Source: Bog-793 sp963803025
Lineage (GTDB): Bacteria > Actinomycetota > Acidimicrobiia > Acidimicrobiales > Bog-793
Length of the DNA: 64,000 bases
Assembly (NCBI GenBank): GCA_963803025.1
Contig: CAWDKZ010000013.1
Span: 248,001 to 312,000, forward strand
Direction of reading: 5' to 3'
Part shown: in pieces, positions 51,122 to 59,089 of the stretch
Layout of the letters: each line of letters starts with the position of its first letter
Position numbering within the stretch: position 1 is the stretch's first letter
Notes under the pieces: model-generated
Seen by the model: only the letters and a program-made list of their open reading frames with translations
Database searches by the model: none
What the model was told of the DNA's origin: nothing
Translations under genes and position numbers: made by a program

Positions 51122-52566
51122 CGGTGGACGCGTCGGGCGGCGCCCGCTGGGAGATCGTCGTCGGGCTGGAGGTGCACTGCGAGCTGTCGACCGCGACGAA
51201 GCTCTTCTGCTCGTGCCCGAACGCCTTCGGCGCCGAGCCGAACACGAACGTGTGCCCGGTCTGTCTCGGCCTGCCCGGGTCGCTGCCGGTGCTCAACGCG
51301 CGCGCCGTCGAGTACGCGGTGCGGATCGGGACGGCGCTCGGGTCCCGCGTCGTGCCGTCGGTCTTCCACCGGAAGAACTACTTCTACCCGGACATGCCGA
51401 AGGACTACCAGATCAGCCAGTACGACGAGCCGATCAACGTCGGGGGACGCGTCGAGCTGGCCGACGGCTCGCTGATCGGCATCGTGCGGGCGCACCTCGA
51501 GGAGGACACCGGCAAGACGACCCACGTCGGCGGGGGAGGACGGATCCACGACGCCGACTATTCGCTCGTCGACTACAACCGCGCCGGCGTGCCGCTCGTC
51601 GAGATCGTCTCCGCCCCGGACATCCGCAGCGCCGAGCAGGCCCGCAGCTACGTGAACGAGCTGCGGGCGATCCTCGTCGCGACCGGGGCCTCCGACGGCC
51701 GGATGGAGGAGGGTTCGTTGCGGATCGACGCCAACGTCTCGGTTCGCCCGGCGGGTGCCGGCGAGTACGGAACCCGCTGCGAGGTGAAGAACCTCAACTC
51801 GTTGCGATCGCTCGGGCGCGCGATCGACTACGAGGCCGCCCGCCAGATCGGGATCATCGAGGCCGGCGGGGCCGTCGTGCAGGAGACCCGGCACTGGAAC
51901 GAAGACGAGGGCCGCACGTCGCCGCTCCGCTCGAAAGAGGAGGCGTTCGATTACCGGTACTTCACCGAACCCGACCTCGTGCCGCTGGCGCCTCCGGCGG
52001 AGGAGGTCGCGGCGGTGGCCGCGGGACTCGGCCCGATGCCCGCCGCCCGGCGTCGTCGGCTCGGTGACCTCGTCGCGGCCGACGGCTCGCCGGCCCCGGC
52101 CGACCAGCTCGCCACCGTCGTCGGCCTCGGACTGGACGATCTCGTGCTCGCCGCGGTCGACGACGGGGCCGACCCGCGGCTCGCCCTCACGCGGGCGGCG
52201 AACGAGGCCGCGAACCGCTCGTCCGAGGCACGGGCTCTCGACCCGGTGGCGTTCGCCGAGCTCGTGAAGCTCGAGGCCGCGGGGCGGCTGTCGGCGACCC
52301 AGTCGAAGTCCGTCCTCGCGGCGATGCTCGAGGACGGGGGCGAGCCGCAGCAGATCGCGGCGCGCCTCGGGTTCGAGGCCCTCGGCGAGGCCGAGCTCGA
52401 GGCGTCGATCGACGCCGTGCTCGCCGCGCACCCAGACGAATGGGCGCGTTACCGAGCAGGGGACGCCAAGGTGGCCCAGTTCCTCCTCGGTGCCGTGATG
52501 CGGGCAACTCGGGGTCGGGCGAACGGCAAGGCCGTCGCCGCAGCGCTGGAGACCCGCCGGACCTGA
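51118..52566 (+). CDS. gatB: Asp-tRNA(Asn)/Glu-tRNA(Gln) amidotransferase subunit B
   Basis: A 482-residue GatB that binds the tRNA and activates the carboxyl group. It opens with VVGLEVHCELSTATKLFCSC; the cysteine pairs CSC and CPVC bind zinc. HRKNYFYPDMPKDYQISQYD is the catalytic-site signature, and a C-terminal YqeY-like tail ends around FLLGAVMRATRGRANGK. ATG 51118 (MTVDASGG) is preferred over ATG 51061 since it gives the usual length and ATGA coupling to gatA. GatCAB supplies Gln-tRNA and/or Asn-tRNA where the direct synthetase is missing. Confidence 0.95.
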   Translation: MTVDASGGARWEIVVGLEVHCELSTATKLFCSCPNAFGAEPNTNVCPVCLGLPGSLPVLNARAVEYAVRIGTALGSRVVPSVFHRKNYFYPDMPKDYQISQYDEPINVGGRVELADGSLIGIVRAHLEEDTGKTTHVGGGGRIHDADYSLVDYNRAGVPLVEIVSAPDIRSAEQARSYVNELRAILVATGASDGRMEEGSLRIDANVSVRPAGAGEYGTRCEVKNLNSLRSLGRAIDYEAARQIGIIEAGGAVVQETRHWNEDEGRTSPLRSKEEAFDYRYFTEPDLVPLAPPAEEVAAVAAGLGPMPAARRRRLGDLVAADGSPAPADQLATVVGLGLDDLVLAAVDDGADPRLALTRAANEAANRSSEARALDPVAFAELVKLEAAGRLSATQSKSVLAAMLEDGGEPQQIAARLGFEALGEAELEASIDAVLAAHPDEWARYRAGDAKVAQFLLGAVMRATRGRANGKAVAAALETRRT

Positions 52567-52586
52567 CCGGCGTCGGAGACGTTGCC

Positions 52587-52592
52587 TAGTGT
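52587..52592 (+). promoter_or_regulatory. -10 box for ilvD, leaderless
   Basis: TAGTGT at 52587-52592 ends 7 nt before GTG 52600. CTGACC at 52563-52568, 18 bp upstream, is a weak -35. This sets the ilvD start downstream of the TTG at 52582, which lies before the -10 box itself. Confidence 0.45.
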
Positions 52593-52599
52593 GGCTGCC

Positions 52600-54312
52600 G
52601 TGCCACCCTCCCGATCGCGCGAGGTGCCGCCGGAACCCGACCCGTCCTTGAAGATCCACAGCCAGGACGTGACCGAGGGGCCGCGCCGTGCCGCCGCCCG
52701 GGCGATGCTGCGCGCCGTCGGCATGACCGACGACGACTTCGGCCGCCCGCAGGTCGGGATCGCCTCGACCTGGAACGAGGTCACGCCGTGCAATCTCCCC
52801 TTGAAGCGCCTGGCGAACCGGGCGAAACAGGGTGTGCGTGACGGGGGCGGTTTCCCGCTCGAATTCGTGACGATCGCCGTTTCCGACGGGATCGCGATGG
52901 GTCACGAGGGGATGCGGGCCTCGCTCGTGAGCCGGGAGGTGATCGCCGACTCGGTCGAGACGATGATGCGCGCCGAGCGGTTCGACGCCTTCGTCGGACT
53001 CGCCGGTTGCGACAAGTCCCTACCGGGCATGCTCATGGCCGCGGCCCGTCTCGACCTGCCGATGGTCTTCGTCTATGCGGGTTCGATCCTGCCGGGGCAC
53101 TGGCGGGATCGCACGCTCGACATCACGAGCGTGTTCGAAGCGGTCGGCGCGCACGCGCGCGGCGACATCGACGACGAGACGCTGCACGGCATCGAGGCCC
53201 ACGCCTGCCCGACCGAGGGGGCGTGCGCCGGGATGTTCACCGCCAACACGATGGCCTCGGTCGCCGAGGCCCTCGGCATGGCGCTCCCGGCGAGCGCGAC
53301 GCCGCCCGCCGTCGACCGGCGTCGCGACGACATCGCCTACGAGTCGGGCCGGGTCGTCGTCACCCTCCTCGAGAAGCGCATCCGCCCCCGCCAGATCATG
53401 ACGAAGGGGGCGTTCGAGAACGCGATCGCCGTGACGATGGCGCTCGGGGGATCGACGAACGCCGTGCTGCACCTGTTGGCGATCGCCAACGAGGCGCGTG
53501 TCGAGCTCTCGATCGACGACTTCAACCTGATCGGCGGCCGCGTGCCGCACCTTGCGGACATGAAGCCGCACGGAAGCTTCCACATGGTCGATCTCGACCG
53601 GATCGGCGGGGTGCCCGTCGTGATGCAGCTCCTCCTCGAGGAGGGCCTCCTCAACGGGGACTGCCTCACGGTGACCGGCGGGACCGTGGCGGAGAACCTC
53701 GCCCGTCTGCGGCCTCCCGCGCCGGACGGCGCGGTCGTGCACGCCTTCGACTCGCCGATCCACCCCCGTGGCATCGTCGTGCTGCGCGGGACCCTCGCGC
53801 CCGCGGGCGCCGTCGTGAAGGTCGCGGGGGCCGACATCGACCGGTTCGAGGGCGCAGCCCGGGTCTTCGACGGCGAGGACGCGGCGATGGAGGCGATCCT
53901 CGCCGGTTCGATCGCGCCCGGAACCGTCATCGTCATCCGCTACGAAGGGCCCAAGGGCGGGCCAGGGATGAGGGAGATGCTCTCCATCACGGGCGCGCTG
54001 GTCGGTGCCGGCCGCGACAAGGACTGCGCGCTCGTCACCGACGGCCGCTTCTCCGGGGGCACCCAGGGTTTCTGCATCGGGCACGTCGCCCCGGAGGCGG
54101 TGGTCGGCGGGCCGATCGCGCTCGTCGCCGACGGCGACCGCGTCGTCATCGACGCCGTCGCCGGATCGGTCGATCTCGACGTCGACGCGGGCGAGCTCGC
54201 GAGACGCCGCGGGCGGTGGAACCCGCCGACCGCCCGCTACACGGCGGGCGTGCTCGCGAAGTACGCGCGTCTCGTCACGGGCGCAGAGCGCGGCGCGGTC
54301 ACGGAACCCTGA
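52600..54312 (+). CDS. ilvD: Dihydroxy-acid dehydratase
   Basis: A ~570-residue Fe-S dehydratase that makes the 2-keto acid precursors of valine and isoleucine. The cluster-ligand cysteines fit VTPCNLPLKRLA, AGCDKSLPGML and CPTEGACAGMFTANTM. The C-terminal motif is VTDGRFSGGTQGFCIGHVAPEA. IHSQDVTEGPRRAAARAMLRA is the standard N-terminus. The chosen GTG 52600 follows a leaderless -10 box. It is followed by the ilvB attenuator, so ilvD and ilvBNC are separately controlled. Confidence 0.96.
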   Translation: MPPSRSREVPPEPDPSLKIHSQDVTEGPRRAAARAMLRAVGMTDDDFGRPQVGIASTWNEVTPCNLPLKRLANRAKQGVRDGGGFPLEFVTIAVSDGIAMGHEGMRASLVSREVIADSVETMMRAERFDAFVGLAGCDKSLPGMLMAAARLDLPMVFVYAGSILPGHWRDRTLDITSVFEAVGAHARGDIDDETLHGIEAHACPTEGACAGMFTANTMASVAEALGMALPASATPPAVDRRRDDIAYESGRVVVTLLEKRIRPRQIMTKGAFENAIAVTMALGGSTNAVLHLLAIANEARVELSIDDFNLIGGRVPHLADMKPHGSFHMVDLDRIGGVPVVMQLLLEEGLLNGDCLTVTGGTVAENLARLRPPAPDGAVVHAFDSPIHPRGIVVLRGTLAPAGAVVKVAGADIDRFEGAARVFDGEDAAMEAILAGSIAPGTVIVIRYEGPKGGPGMREMLSITGALVGAGRDKDCALVTDGRFSGGTQGFCIGHVAPEAVVGGPIALVADGDRVVIDAVAGSVDLDVDAGELARRRGRWNPPTARYTAGVLAKYARLVTGAERGAVTEP

Positions 54313-54332
54313 GCTCGTCGCCCGACGGCGGC

Positions 54333-54361
54333 TTGCCGTTCCCGGGCCTTTCTGACAGACT
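54333..54361 (+). promoter_or_regulatory. Promoter of the ilvBNC attenuator transcript
   Basis: TTGCCG (54333-54338) and CAGACT (54356-54361) are 17 bp apart. The -10 ends 7 nt before the ATG of the leader peptide at 54369, so the leader peptide would be read from a leaderless 5' end. Confidence 0.6.
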
Positions 54362-54368
54362 CTTTCCG

Positions 54369-54416
54369 ATGCCGAGAACGCCGCAGATCCTGTCGACCGT
54401 CGTAGTCCTTGAATAG
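54369..54416 (+). CDS. Leader peptide of the ilvBNC attenuator
   Basis: A 15-codon frame, ATG to TAG, encoding MPRTPQILSTVVVLE. Six of the fifteen residues are branched-chain (Ile, Leu, Val, Val, Val, Leu), clustered near the end as expected for ribosome stalling when Ile/Leu/Val-tRNAs are uncharged. It follows a promoter at leaderless distance. A hairpin (54416-54444, outer GCGC/GCGC and inner CGGC/GCCG) and then an intrinsic terminator at 54449-54477 follow. The peptide itself needs no function. Confidence 0.75.
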   Translation: MPRTPQILSTVVVLE

Positions 54417-54448
54417 CGCGCGGCGGTTCTAGCCGTCCGTGCGCATCC

Positions 54449-54477
54449 GACCTCCCGAAAGGGGGGTCGTTTTGTTC
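54449..54477 (+). terminator. Intrinsic terminator of the ilvBNC attenuator
   Basis: An 8-bp stem GACCTCCC/GGGGGGTC (54449-54456 with 54461-54468, one T-G pair) is closed by a GAAA tetraloop and followed by GTTTTGTTC. This is the clearest Rho-independent terminator in the window. It lies 32 nt after the leader-peptide stop and ~75 nt before ilvB, so it acts inside the leader. The competing antiterminator pairing is not obvious by eye. Confidence 0.8.
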
Positions 54478-54550
54478 TCGGCGTGCGGCAGGCAGGACAG
54501 CGGTCCGCTGCAGGCGAAGCGCATCCGATACCCGGGGAATGGAGACAACA

Positions 54551-56269
54551 GTGGAAGTGACTGGAGCACAGGCCCTGATCAAGAGCCTCGAGGCACAGGG
54601 CGTCGAGGTCGCCTTCGGCCTCCCGGGGGGCGCCATCCTTCCCGTCTACGACCCGATCCTCGATTCGTCGATCCGGCACATTCACGTCCGCCACGAGCAG
54701 GGCGCCGGACACGCGGCCGAGGGTTACGCCGACGCGACCGGCAGGCCGGGCGTCGCCATCGTCACGAGCGGCCCGGGCGCGACGAACATCGTCACGCCAC
54801 TCGCCGACGCCTACATGGACTCCGTCCCGCTCGTCGTCGTCGCCGGCCAGGTCGCCGCCGGCGCGATCGGCACGGACGCCTTCCAGGAGGTCGACACGAC
54901 CGGCGTCACCATGGGGGTGACGAAGCACAACTACCTCGTGAAGGACGTCGCCGAGATCCCCCAGATCGTCGCCGAGGCGTTCCACATCGCGACGACCGGA
55001 CGCCCCGGGCCGGTGCTGATCGACTTCCCGAAGGACGTCGCCAACATGAGGGTCGAGTGGGAGGCGGCGGCGGCGGTCGACCTGCCGGGGTACTCGCCGC
55101 CGGGGCTGCCCGCGCCCGAGGCGATCGGTCGCGCGGTCGAGCTCATCCGGGCCGCCCGTCGTCCGGTGCTCTACGTCGGGGGCGGTGTCGTCAAGTCCGA
55201 GGCGAGCGGGGCCCTCGCCGCGCTCGTCGCGGCGACGGGGATGCCGGTGGTGACGACGCTGATGGCGCGGGGCGCCTTCCCCGACTCGGACCCGCGCTGT
55301 CTGGGCATGCCGGGGATGCACGGCAGCTACGCGGCCGTGACGGCGATCCAGCGGTCCGACCTGCTCATCTCGTTGGGCGCGCGCTTCGACGACCGGGTGA
55401 CGGGCAAGGTCTCGGCGTTCGCGCCGGACGCGCTCGTCATTCACGTCGACATCGATCCCGCCGAGATCGGCAAGGTGCGCCGGCCGGACGTCGCCGTCAT
55501 CGCCGACTGTCGCCGCGCGATCGAGGCGCTCGTCGCGGCGCTGCGGGAGGGCGAACCGCTCGACGAGGCGCGGCTCGCCCCGTGGCGGGCGCAACTCGCG
55601 GAGTGGCGGGCGCGGTTCCCGTACACCTACGACGCCGGTGACGGCTCGACGATCAAGCCGCAGTACGTCGTCGAGCAGCTGCGTGATGCGACACCCGACG
55701 ACGTGATCCTCGTGGCGGGCGTCGGTCAACACCAGATGTGGGCGTCCCAGTTCTGGCGCTTCGAGCACCCGCGCACTTGGATCAACTCCGGGGGGCTCGG
55801 CACGATGGGCTTCGCCGTTCCGGCGGCGATGGGCGCCAAGGTCGGGAGGCCGGACCGCATGGTCTGGGCGATCGACGGCGACGGCTGCTTCCAGATGACC
55901 GGCCAGGAGCTCGTCACGATGACGGCCGAGCACATCCCGGTGAAGATCGCCATCCTGAACAACGCCTATCTGGGCATGGTGCGCCAGTGGCAGCACATGT
56001 TCTACAACGAGCGCTACTCGTCGGTCTACCTGTCGCCCGACCTGCCCGACTACGTCGGCTGGGCCGAGTCGATGGGCTGTGTCGGGCTGCGGGTCACCTC
56101 GCCGGAGGAGGTGCGGCCGGCGATCGAGAAGGCGAACGAGATCGACGACCGATCCGTCGTCATCGATTTCCGCACGGACGTGGGCGAGCAGGTGTACCCG
56201 ATCGTGCCCGCGGGGCGGTCGAACGACGAGATCGTCGTCCATCCGAGCCAGGAGGAGCTGGCCCGATGA
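54551..56269 (+). CDS. ilvB: Acetolactate synthase, large subunit
   Basis: A ~572-residue ThDP- and FAD-dependent enzyme catalysing the first common step of branched-chain amino acid synthesis. VAFGLPGGAILPVYD and the activating glutamate in HVRHEQGAGHAAEGYA are in the PYR domain. The ThDP-Mg site is VWAIDGDGCFQMTGQELVTM with ILNNAYLGMVRQWQ. GTG 54551 (VEVTGAQALIKSL) has GGAG 6 nt upstream and matches family N-termini; ATG 54539 is also in frame. Expression is governed by the attenuator upstream. The stop overlaps the ilvN ATG (ATGA). Confidence 0.96.
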   Translation: MEVTGAQALIKSLEAQGVEVAFGLPGGAILPVYDPILDSSIRHIHVRHEQGAGHAAEGYADATGRPGVAIVTSGPGATNIVTPLADAYMDSVPLVVVAGQVAAGAIGTDAFQEVDTTGVTMGVTKHNYLVKDVAEIPQIVAEAFHIATTGRPGPVLIDFPKDVANMRVEWEAAAAVDLPGYSPPGLPAPEAIGRAVELIRAARRPVLYVGGGVVKSEASGALAALVAATGMPVVTTLMARGAFPDSDPRCLGMPGMHGSYAAVTAIQRSDLLISLGARFDDRVTGKVSAFAPDALVIHVDIDPAEIGKVRRPDVAVIADCRRAIEALVAALREGEPLDEARLAPWRAQLAEWRARFPYTYDAGDGSTIKPQYVVEQLRDATPDDVILVAGVGQHQMWASQFWRFEHPRTWINSGGLGTMGFAVPAAMGAKVGRPDRMVWAIDGDGCFQMTGQELVTMTAEHIPVKIAILNNAYLGMVRQWQHMFYNERYSSVYLSPDLPDYVGWAESMGCVGLRVTSPEEVRPAIEKANEIDDRSVVIDFRTDVGEQVYPIVPAGRSNDEIVVHPSQEELAR

Positions 56270-56778
56270 ACCCGGCGACAAACGGCAAGCCGCGCTACCA
56301 CCTCCTTTCCGTGCGTGTCGAGAACAGGGCAGGCGTGCTCGCCCGCGTCGCCGGACTGTTCGCGAGGCGGGGCTTCAACATCTTCTCGCTCGTGGTCGCG
56401 CCGACCCAGGACGAGCGGTTCTCGCGGATCTCGATCGTCGTCGACGTCGAGTCGGCCCCGCTCAGTCAGATCGTCGAACAGCTCGCCAAGCTGATCAACG
56501 TCGTCGAGATCAGCGAGCTCGACCCTGGCCGCGCCCGCGAGGCCGAGCTGCTGCTCGCGACCGTCGGCGTGCCCGAGAGTCGCGACCCCGACTTCGTGGC
56601 GCTCGTCCGGCGCTTCGAGGCCCAGGTCCTCGAGGAGAGCGGCGACGCGACGATGGTCATGCTCGTCGGCGACACGGAGTCCCTCGACGAGTTCGAAGCC
56701 GGGCTCGAGCGTTTCGGGATCATCGAGATCCAACGCACCGGCCGGATCGGCCTTCCTACACTGAGCCCGGCGACGTGA
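56266..56778 (+). CDS. ilvN: Acetolactate synthase, small regulatory subunit
   Basis: A 170-residue regulatory subunit that confers valine feedback inhibition and stimulates IlvB. The N-terminal ACT domain, HLLSVRVENRAGVLARVAGL then FARRGFNIFSLVVAPT, holds the effector site. The C-terminal ALS_ss domain has REAELLLATVGV and RFGIIEIQRTGRIGLPTL. The ATG overlaps the ilvB TGA. ilvC follows after 78 bp. Confidence 0.96.
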   Translation: MNPATNGKPRYHLLSVRVENRAGVLARVAGLFARRGFNIFSLVVAPTQDERFSRISIVVDVESAPLSQIVEQLAKLINVVEISELDPGRAREAELLLATVGVPESRDPDFVALVRRFEAQVLEESGDATMVMLVGDTESLDEFEAGLERFGIIEIQRTGRIGLPTLSPAT

Positions 56779-56856
56779 CGGGTGCCCGGCTGACCGCGTC
56801 GTCGTGGACGCGCGCGTCGGCGAGAGCGCGACGGGGAAAGGCGAGGTAGCGACGGG

Positions 56857-57882
56857 ATGGGGAAGCTCTACTACGAATCGGATGCCGACCGGAGCGCGAT
56901 CGCCCACCGCAGGGTCGCCATCCTCGGCTACGGGTCCCAGGGGCACGCCCACGCGCTCAACCTGCGCGACAGCGGGATCGACGTCCGGGTCGGGCTCCGG
57001 CCCGGCTCGTCGTCACGGAGGAAGGCCGAGGACGCGGGGCTGCGCGTCCGCGACATCGATGAGGCCACCGCCGAGGCGGACGTCGTGATGGTGCTGCTGC
57101 CCGACACCGAACAGCCGAAGGTCTACGCCGCGCAGATGGCGCCCCACCTCGATCCGGGTGACGCGGTCCTGTTCGCGCACGGGTTCAACATCCGTTTTGC
57201 GACGATCGCGCCCCGGCCCGAGGTCGACGTGGCGATGGTCGCGCCGAAGGGTCCGGGTCACCTCGTGCGGCGGACCTACACCGAAGGCGGCGGCGTGCCG
57301 GCGCTCATCGCCGTCGCGCAGGACCCCTCGGGGGGAGCGAAGGCGCTCGCGCTCGCCTACGCCGACGCGCTCGGCGCGACCCGCGCCGGGGTCCTCGAGA
57401 CGACGTTCACCGAGGAGACCGAGACCGACCTCTTCGGTGAGCAGGTCGTGCTGTGCGGGGGGCTGACGGCGCTCGCCACGGCCGCGTTCGAGACCCTCGT
57501 CGCGGCCGGGTACCAGCCGGAGTCGGCCTACTTCGAGTGTCTGCACGAGATGAAGCTCATCGTCGACCTCATGTACGAGCAGGGCATCTCGGGGATGCGG
57601 TTCAGCGTCTCGGACACCGCCGAGTACGGGGACCTCACGCGGGGCCCCCGCGTCATCAACGACGCGGTGCGCGCCGAGATGCGGCGCATCCTCGACGAGA
57701 TCCAGGACGGCCGGTTCGCCGCGGAGTGGATCGCCGAGAACGAGCGTGGCCGGCCGCTCTACGAGGAGCTCCGGGCGAAGGGTCGCGCCCACCAGATCGA
57801 GCAGGTCGGAGCCGAACTGCGGGCGATGATGCCGTTCATCGCCGCGGGCCGCGAGCGCTTCGAGGACGTCTCCGGCGGTTAG
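56857..57882 (+). CDS. ilvC: Ketol-acid reductoisomerase
   Basis: A 341-residue class I (short) enzyme that isomerises and reduces acetolactate with NADPH. The Rossmann motif is VAILGYGSQGHAHALNLRDSG, and the Arg/Ser positions after strand 2 (VGLRPGSSSRRKAE) suit NADPH. The metal sites are in FTEETETDLFGEQVVLCGG and CLHEMKLIVDLMYEQGI. The stop is 10 bp from the end of the convergent serC. Confidence 0.97.
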   Translation: MGKLYYESDADRSAIAHRRVAILGYGSQGHAHALNLRDSGIDVRVGLRPGSSSRRKAEDAGLRVRDIDEATAEADVVMVLLPDTEQPKVYAAQMAPHLDPGDAVLFAHGFNIRFATIAPRPEVDVAMVAPKGPGHLVRRTYTEGGGVPALIAVAQDPSGGAKALALAYADALGATRAGVLETTFTEETETDLFGEQVVLCGGLTALATAAFETLVAAGYQPESAYFECLHEMKLIVDLMYEQGISGMRFSVSDTAEYGDLTRGPRVINDAVRAEMRRILDEIQDGRFAAEWIAENERGRPLYEELRAKGRAHQIEQVGAELRAMMPFIAAGRERFEDVSGG

Positions 57883-57892
57883 ACCCGAGCGG

Positions 57893-59023
57893 TCAGAAGA
57901 GCCGTTCGACCACCCAGTCGATGCACGCCGTCAGCGCCTCGACGTCGGTGGGCTCGATGGCGGGGAACAGGGCGATCCGCAGCTGGTTGCGGCCGAGCTT
58001 GCGGTAGGGCTCGGTGTCGACGACGCCGTTGTCGCGCAGTGTGCGGGCGATCCGCGCCGCGTCGACCTCGTCGCTGAAGTCGATCGTCGCGACCGAATGG
58101 CTGCGGTCGGCAGGGTTCGCGACGAACGGTGTCGCGAACTCCGCGGCCTCGGCCCAGCCGTAGAGGATCTCGGCCGAGGTGTCCGAACGCGACGCCGCCC
58201 ACTCCAGCCCGCCCTGGGCGTTCATCCACTCGATCTGCTCGGCGAGCAGCCAGAGGGTCGCGAGCGCCGGTGTGTTGTAGGTCTGGTTGAGCCGCGAGTT
58301 CTCGACCGCGACGTTGAGGTCGAGGAACCTCGGCACCCAGCGGCCCAAAGCCGTGAGCCGCGCGCTGCGCTCGAGCGCGGCGGGGGAGCACGCCGCGAGC
58401 CACAGCCCGCCTTCTGAACCGAAGCCCTTCTGGGGCGCGAAGTAGTACGCGTCGCACTCGCCCATGTCGAGACGGAGGCAACCCGCGGCGGAGGTCGCGT
58501 CGACGATCACGAGGCCGGTCGCCACCCTGCCGTCACCGTGGCGGGGGCGGGTCACGGGCATCGCGACGCCGGTCGAGGTCTCGTTGTGGGTCAGGGCGTA
58601 GGTGTCGACGGCGTCGTTGGCGGTCGGCGCAGGACGCGTCCCGGCCTCGGCGAGGAGGATCTCGGGGTCCGCAAGGTGGGGAGTGGCGGCCACCGCCGTG
58701 GCGAACCGGGCCGAGAAGTCGCCGAACGAGCAGTGCTGGCTTCTCGACTCGATGAGGCAGAACGTCGCCAGGTCGAAGAACGCCGTCGTACCCCCGTTGC
58801 CGAGGACGATCTCGTAGCCGTCGGGGAGCGCGAACAGCGTGGCGAGTCCCGTGCGGACACGCCCGATGACGTCGCGCACGCTGGCTCGGCGGTGCGATGT
58901 CCCGAGATAGCTGGGCGCGACGGACGCCAGCGAGGCGAATGCCGCGGGGCGGATCTTGGCGGGTCCGGAGCCGAAGCGGCCGTCGGAAGGGAGCATCGAC
59001 CTCGGGATCTCGGGCGTGGACAC
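57893..59023 (-). CDS. serC: Phosphoserine aminotransferase
   Basis: A 376-residue PLP enzyme in serine synthesis, converting 3-phosphohydroxypyruvate to phosphoserine. The PLP lysine is Lys199 in YYFAPQKGFGSEGG. Substrate-contact regions are RFGSGPAKIRPAAF, NGGTTAFFDLATF and THNETSTGVAMPV. This matches the actinobacterial/archaeal-type SerC (~370 residues). GTG 59023 is the only start near MSTPEIP-like N-termini, with AAAGAG upstream. It is divergent from aspC; serA lies 1.4 kb away on the other strand. Confidence 0.93.
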   Translation of the reverse strand: MSTPEIPRSMLPSDGRFGSGPAKIRPAAFASLASVAPSYLGTSHRRASVRDVIGRVRTGLATLFALPDGYEIVLGNGGTTAFFDLATFCLIESRSQHCSFGDFSARFATAVAATPHLADPEILLAEAGTRPAPTANDAVDTYALTHNETSTGVAMPVTRPRHGDGRVATGLVIVDATSAAGCLRLDMGECDAYYFAPQKGFGSEGGLWLAACSPAALERSARLTALGRWVPRFLDLNVAVENSRLNQTYNTPALATLWLLAEQIEWMNAQGGLEWAASRSDTSAEILYGWAEAAEFATPFVANPADRSHSVATIDFSDEVDAARIARTLRDNGVVDTEPYRKLGRNQLRIALFPAIEPTDVEALTACIDWVVERLF

Positions 59024-59053
59024 GTCAGTTCTCTTTCGTGAGTGGTCGGCTTT

Positions 59054-59081
59054 TGGCGGAGGTCCCGCTTTGCAGCAGACT
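59054..59081 (+). promoter_or_regulatory. Promoter of the aspartate aminotransferase gene, leaderless
   Basis: TTGGCG (59054-59059) and CAGACT (59076-59081) are 16 bp apart. The -10 ends 8 nt before ATG 59090 and has the same sequence as the -10 of the ilvBNC leader. Confidence 0.5.
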
Positions 59082-59089
59082 GTGCAAGC

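Noticed and set aside
51122..52067. GatA extended to ~810 residues as a natural GatA-GatB overlap product
   Set aside because: The added part is Arg/Gly/Pro low-complexity read in the wrong phase of gatB, and a one-base correction gives an exact ATGA junction.
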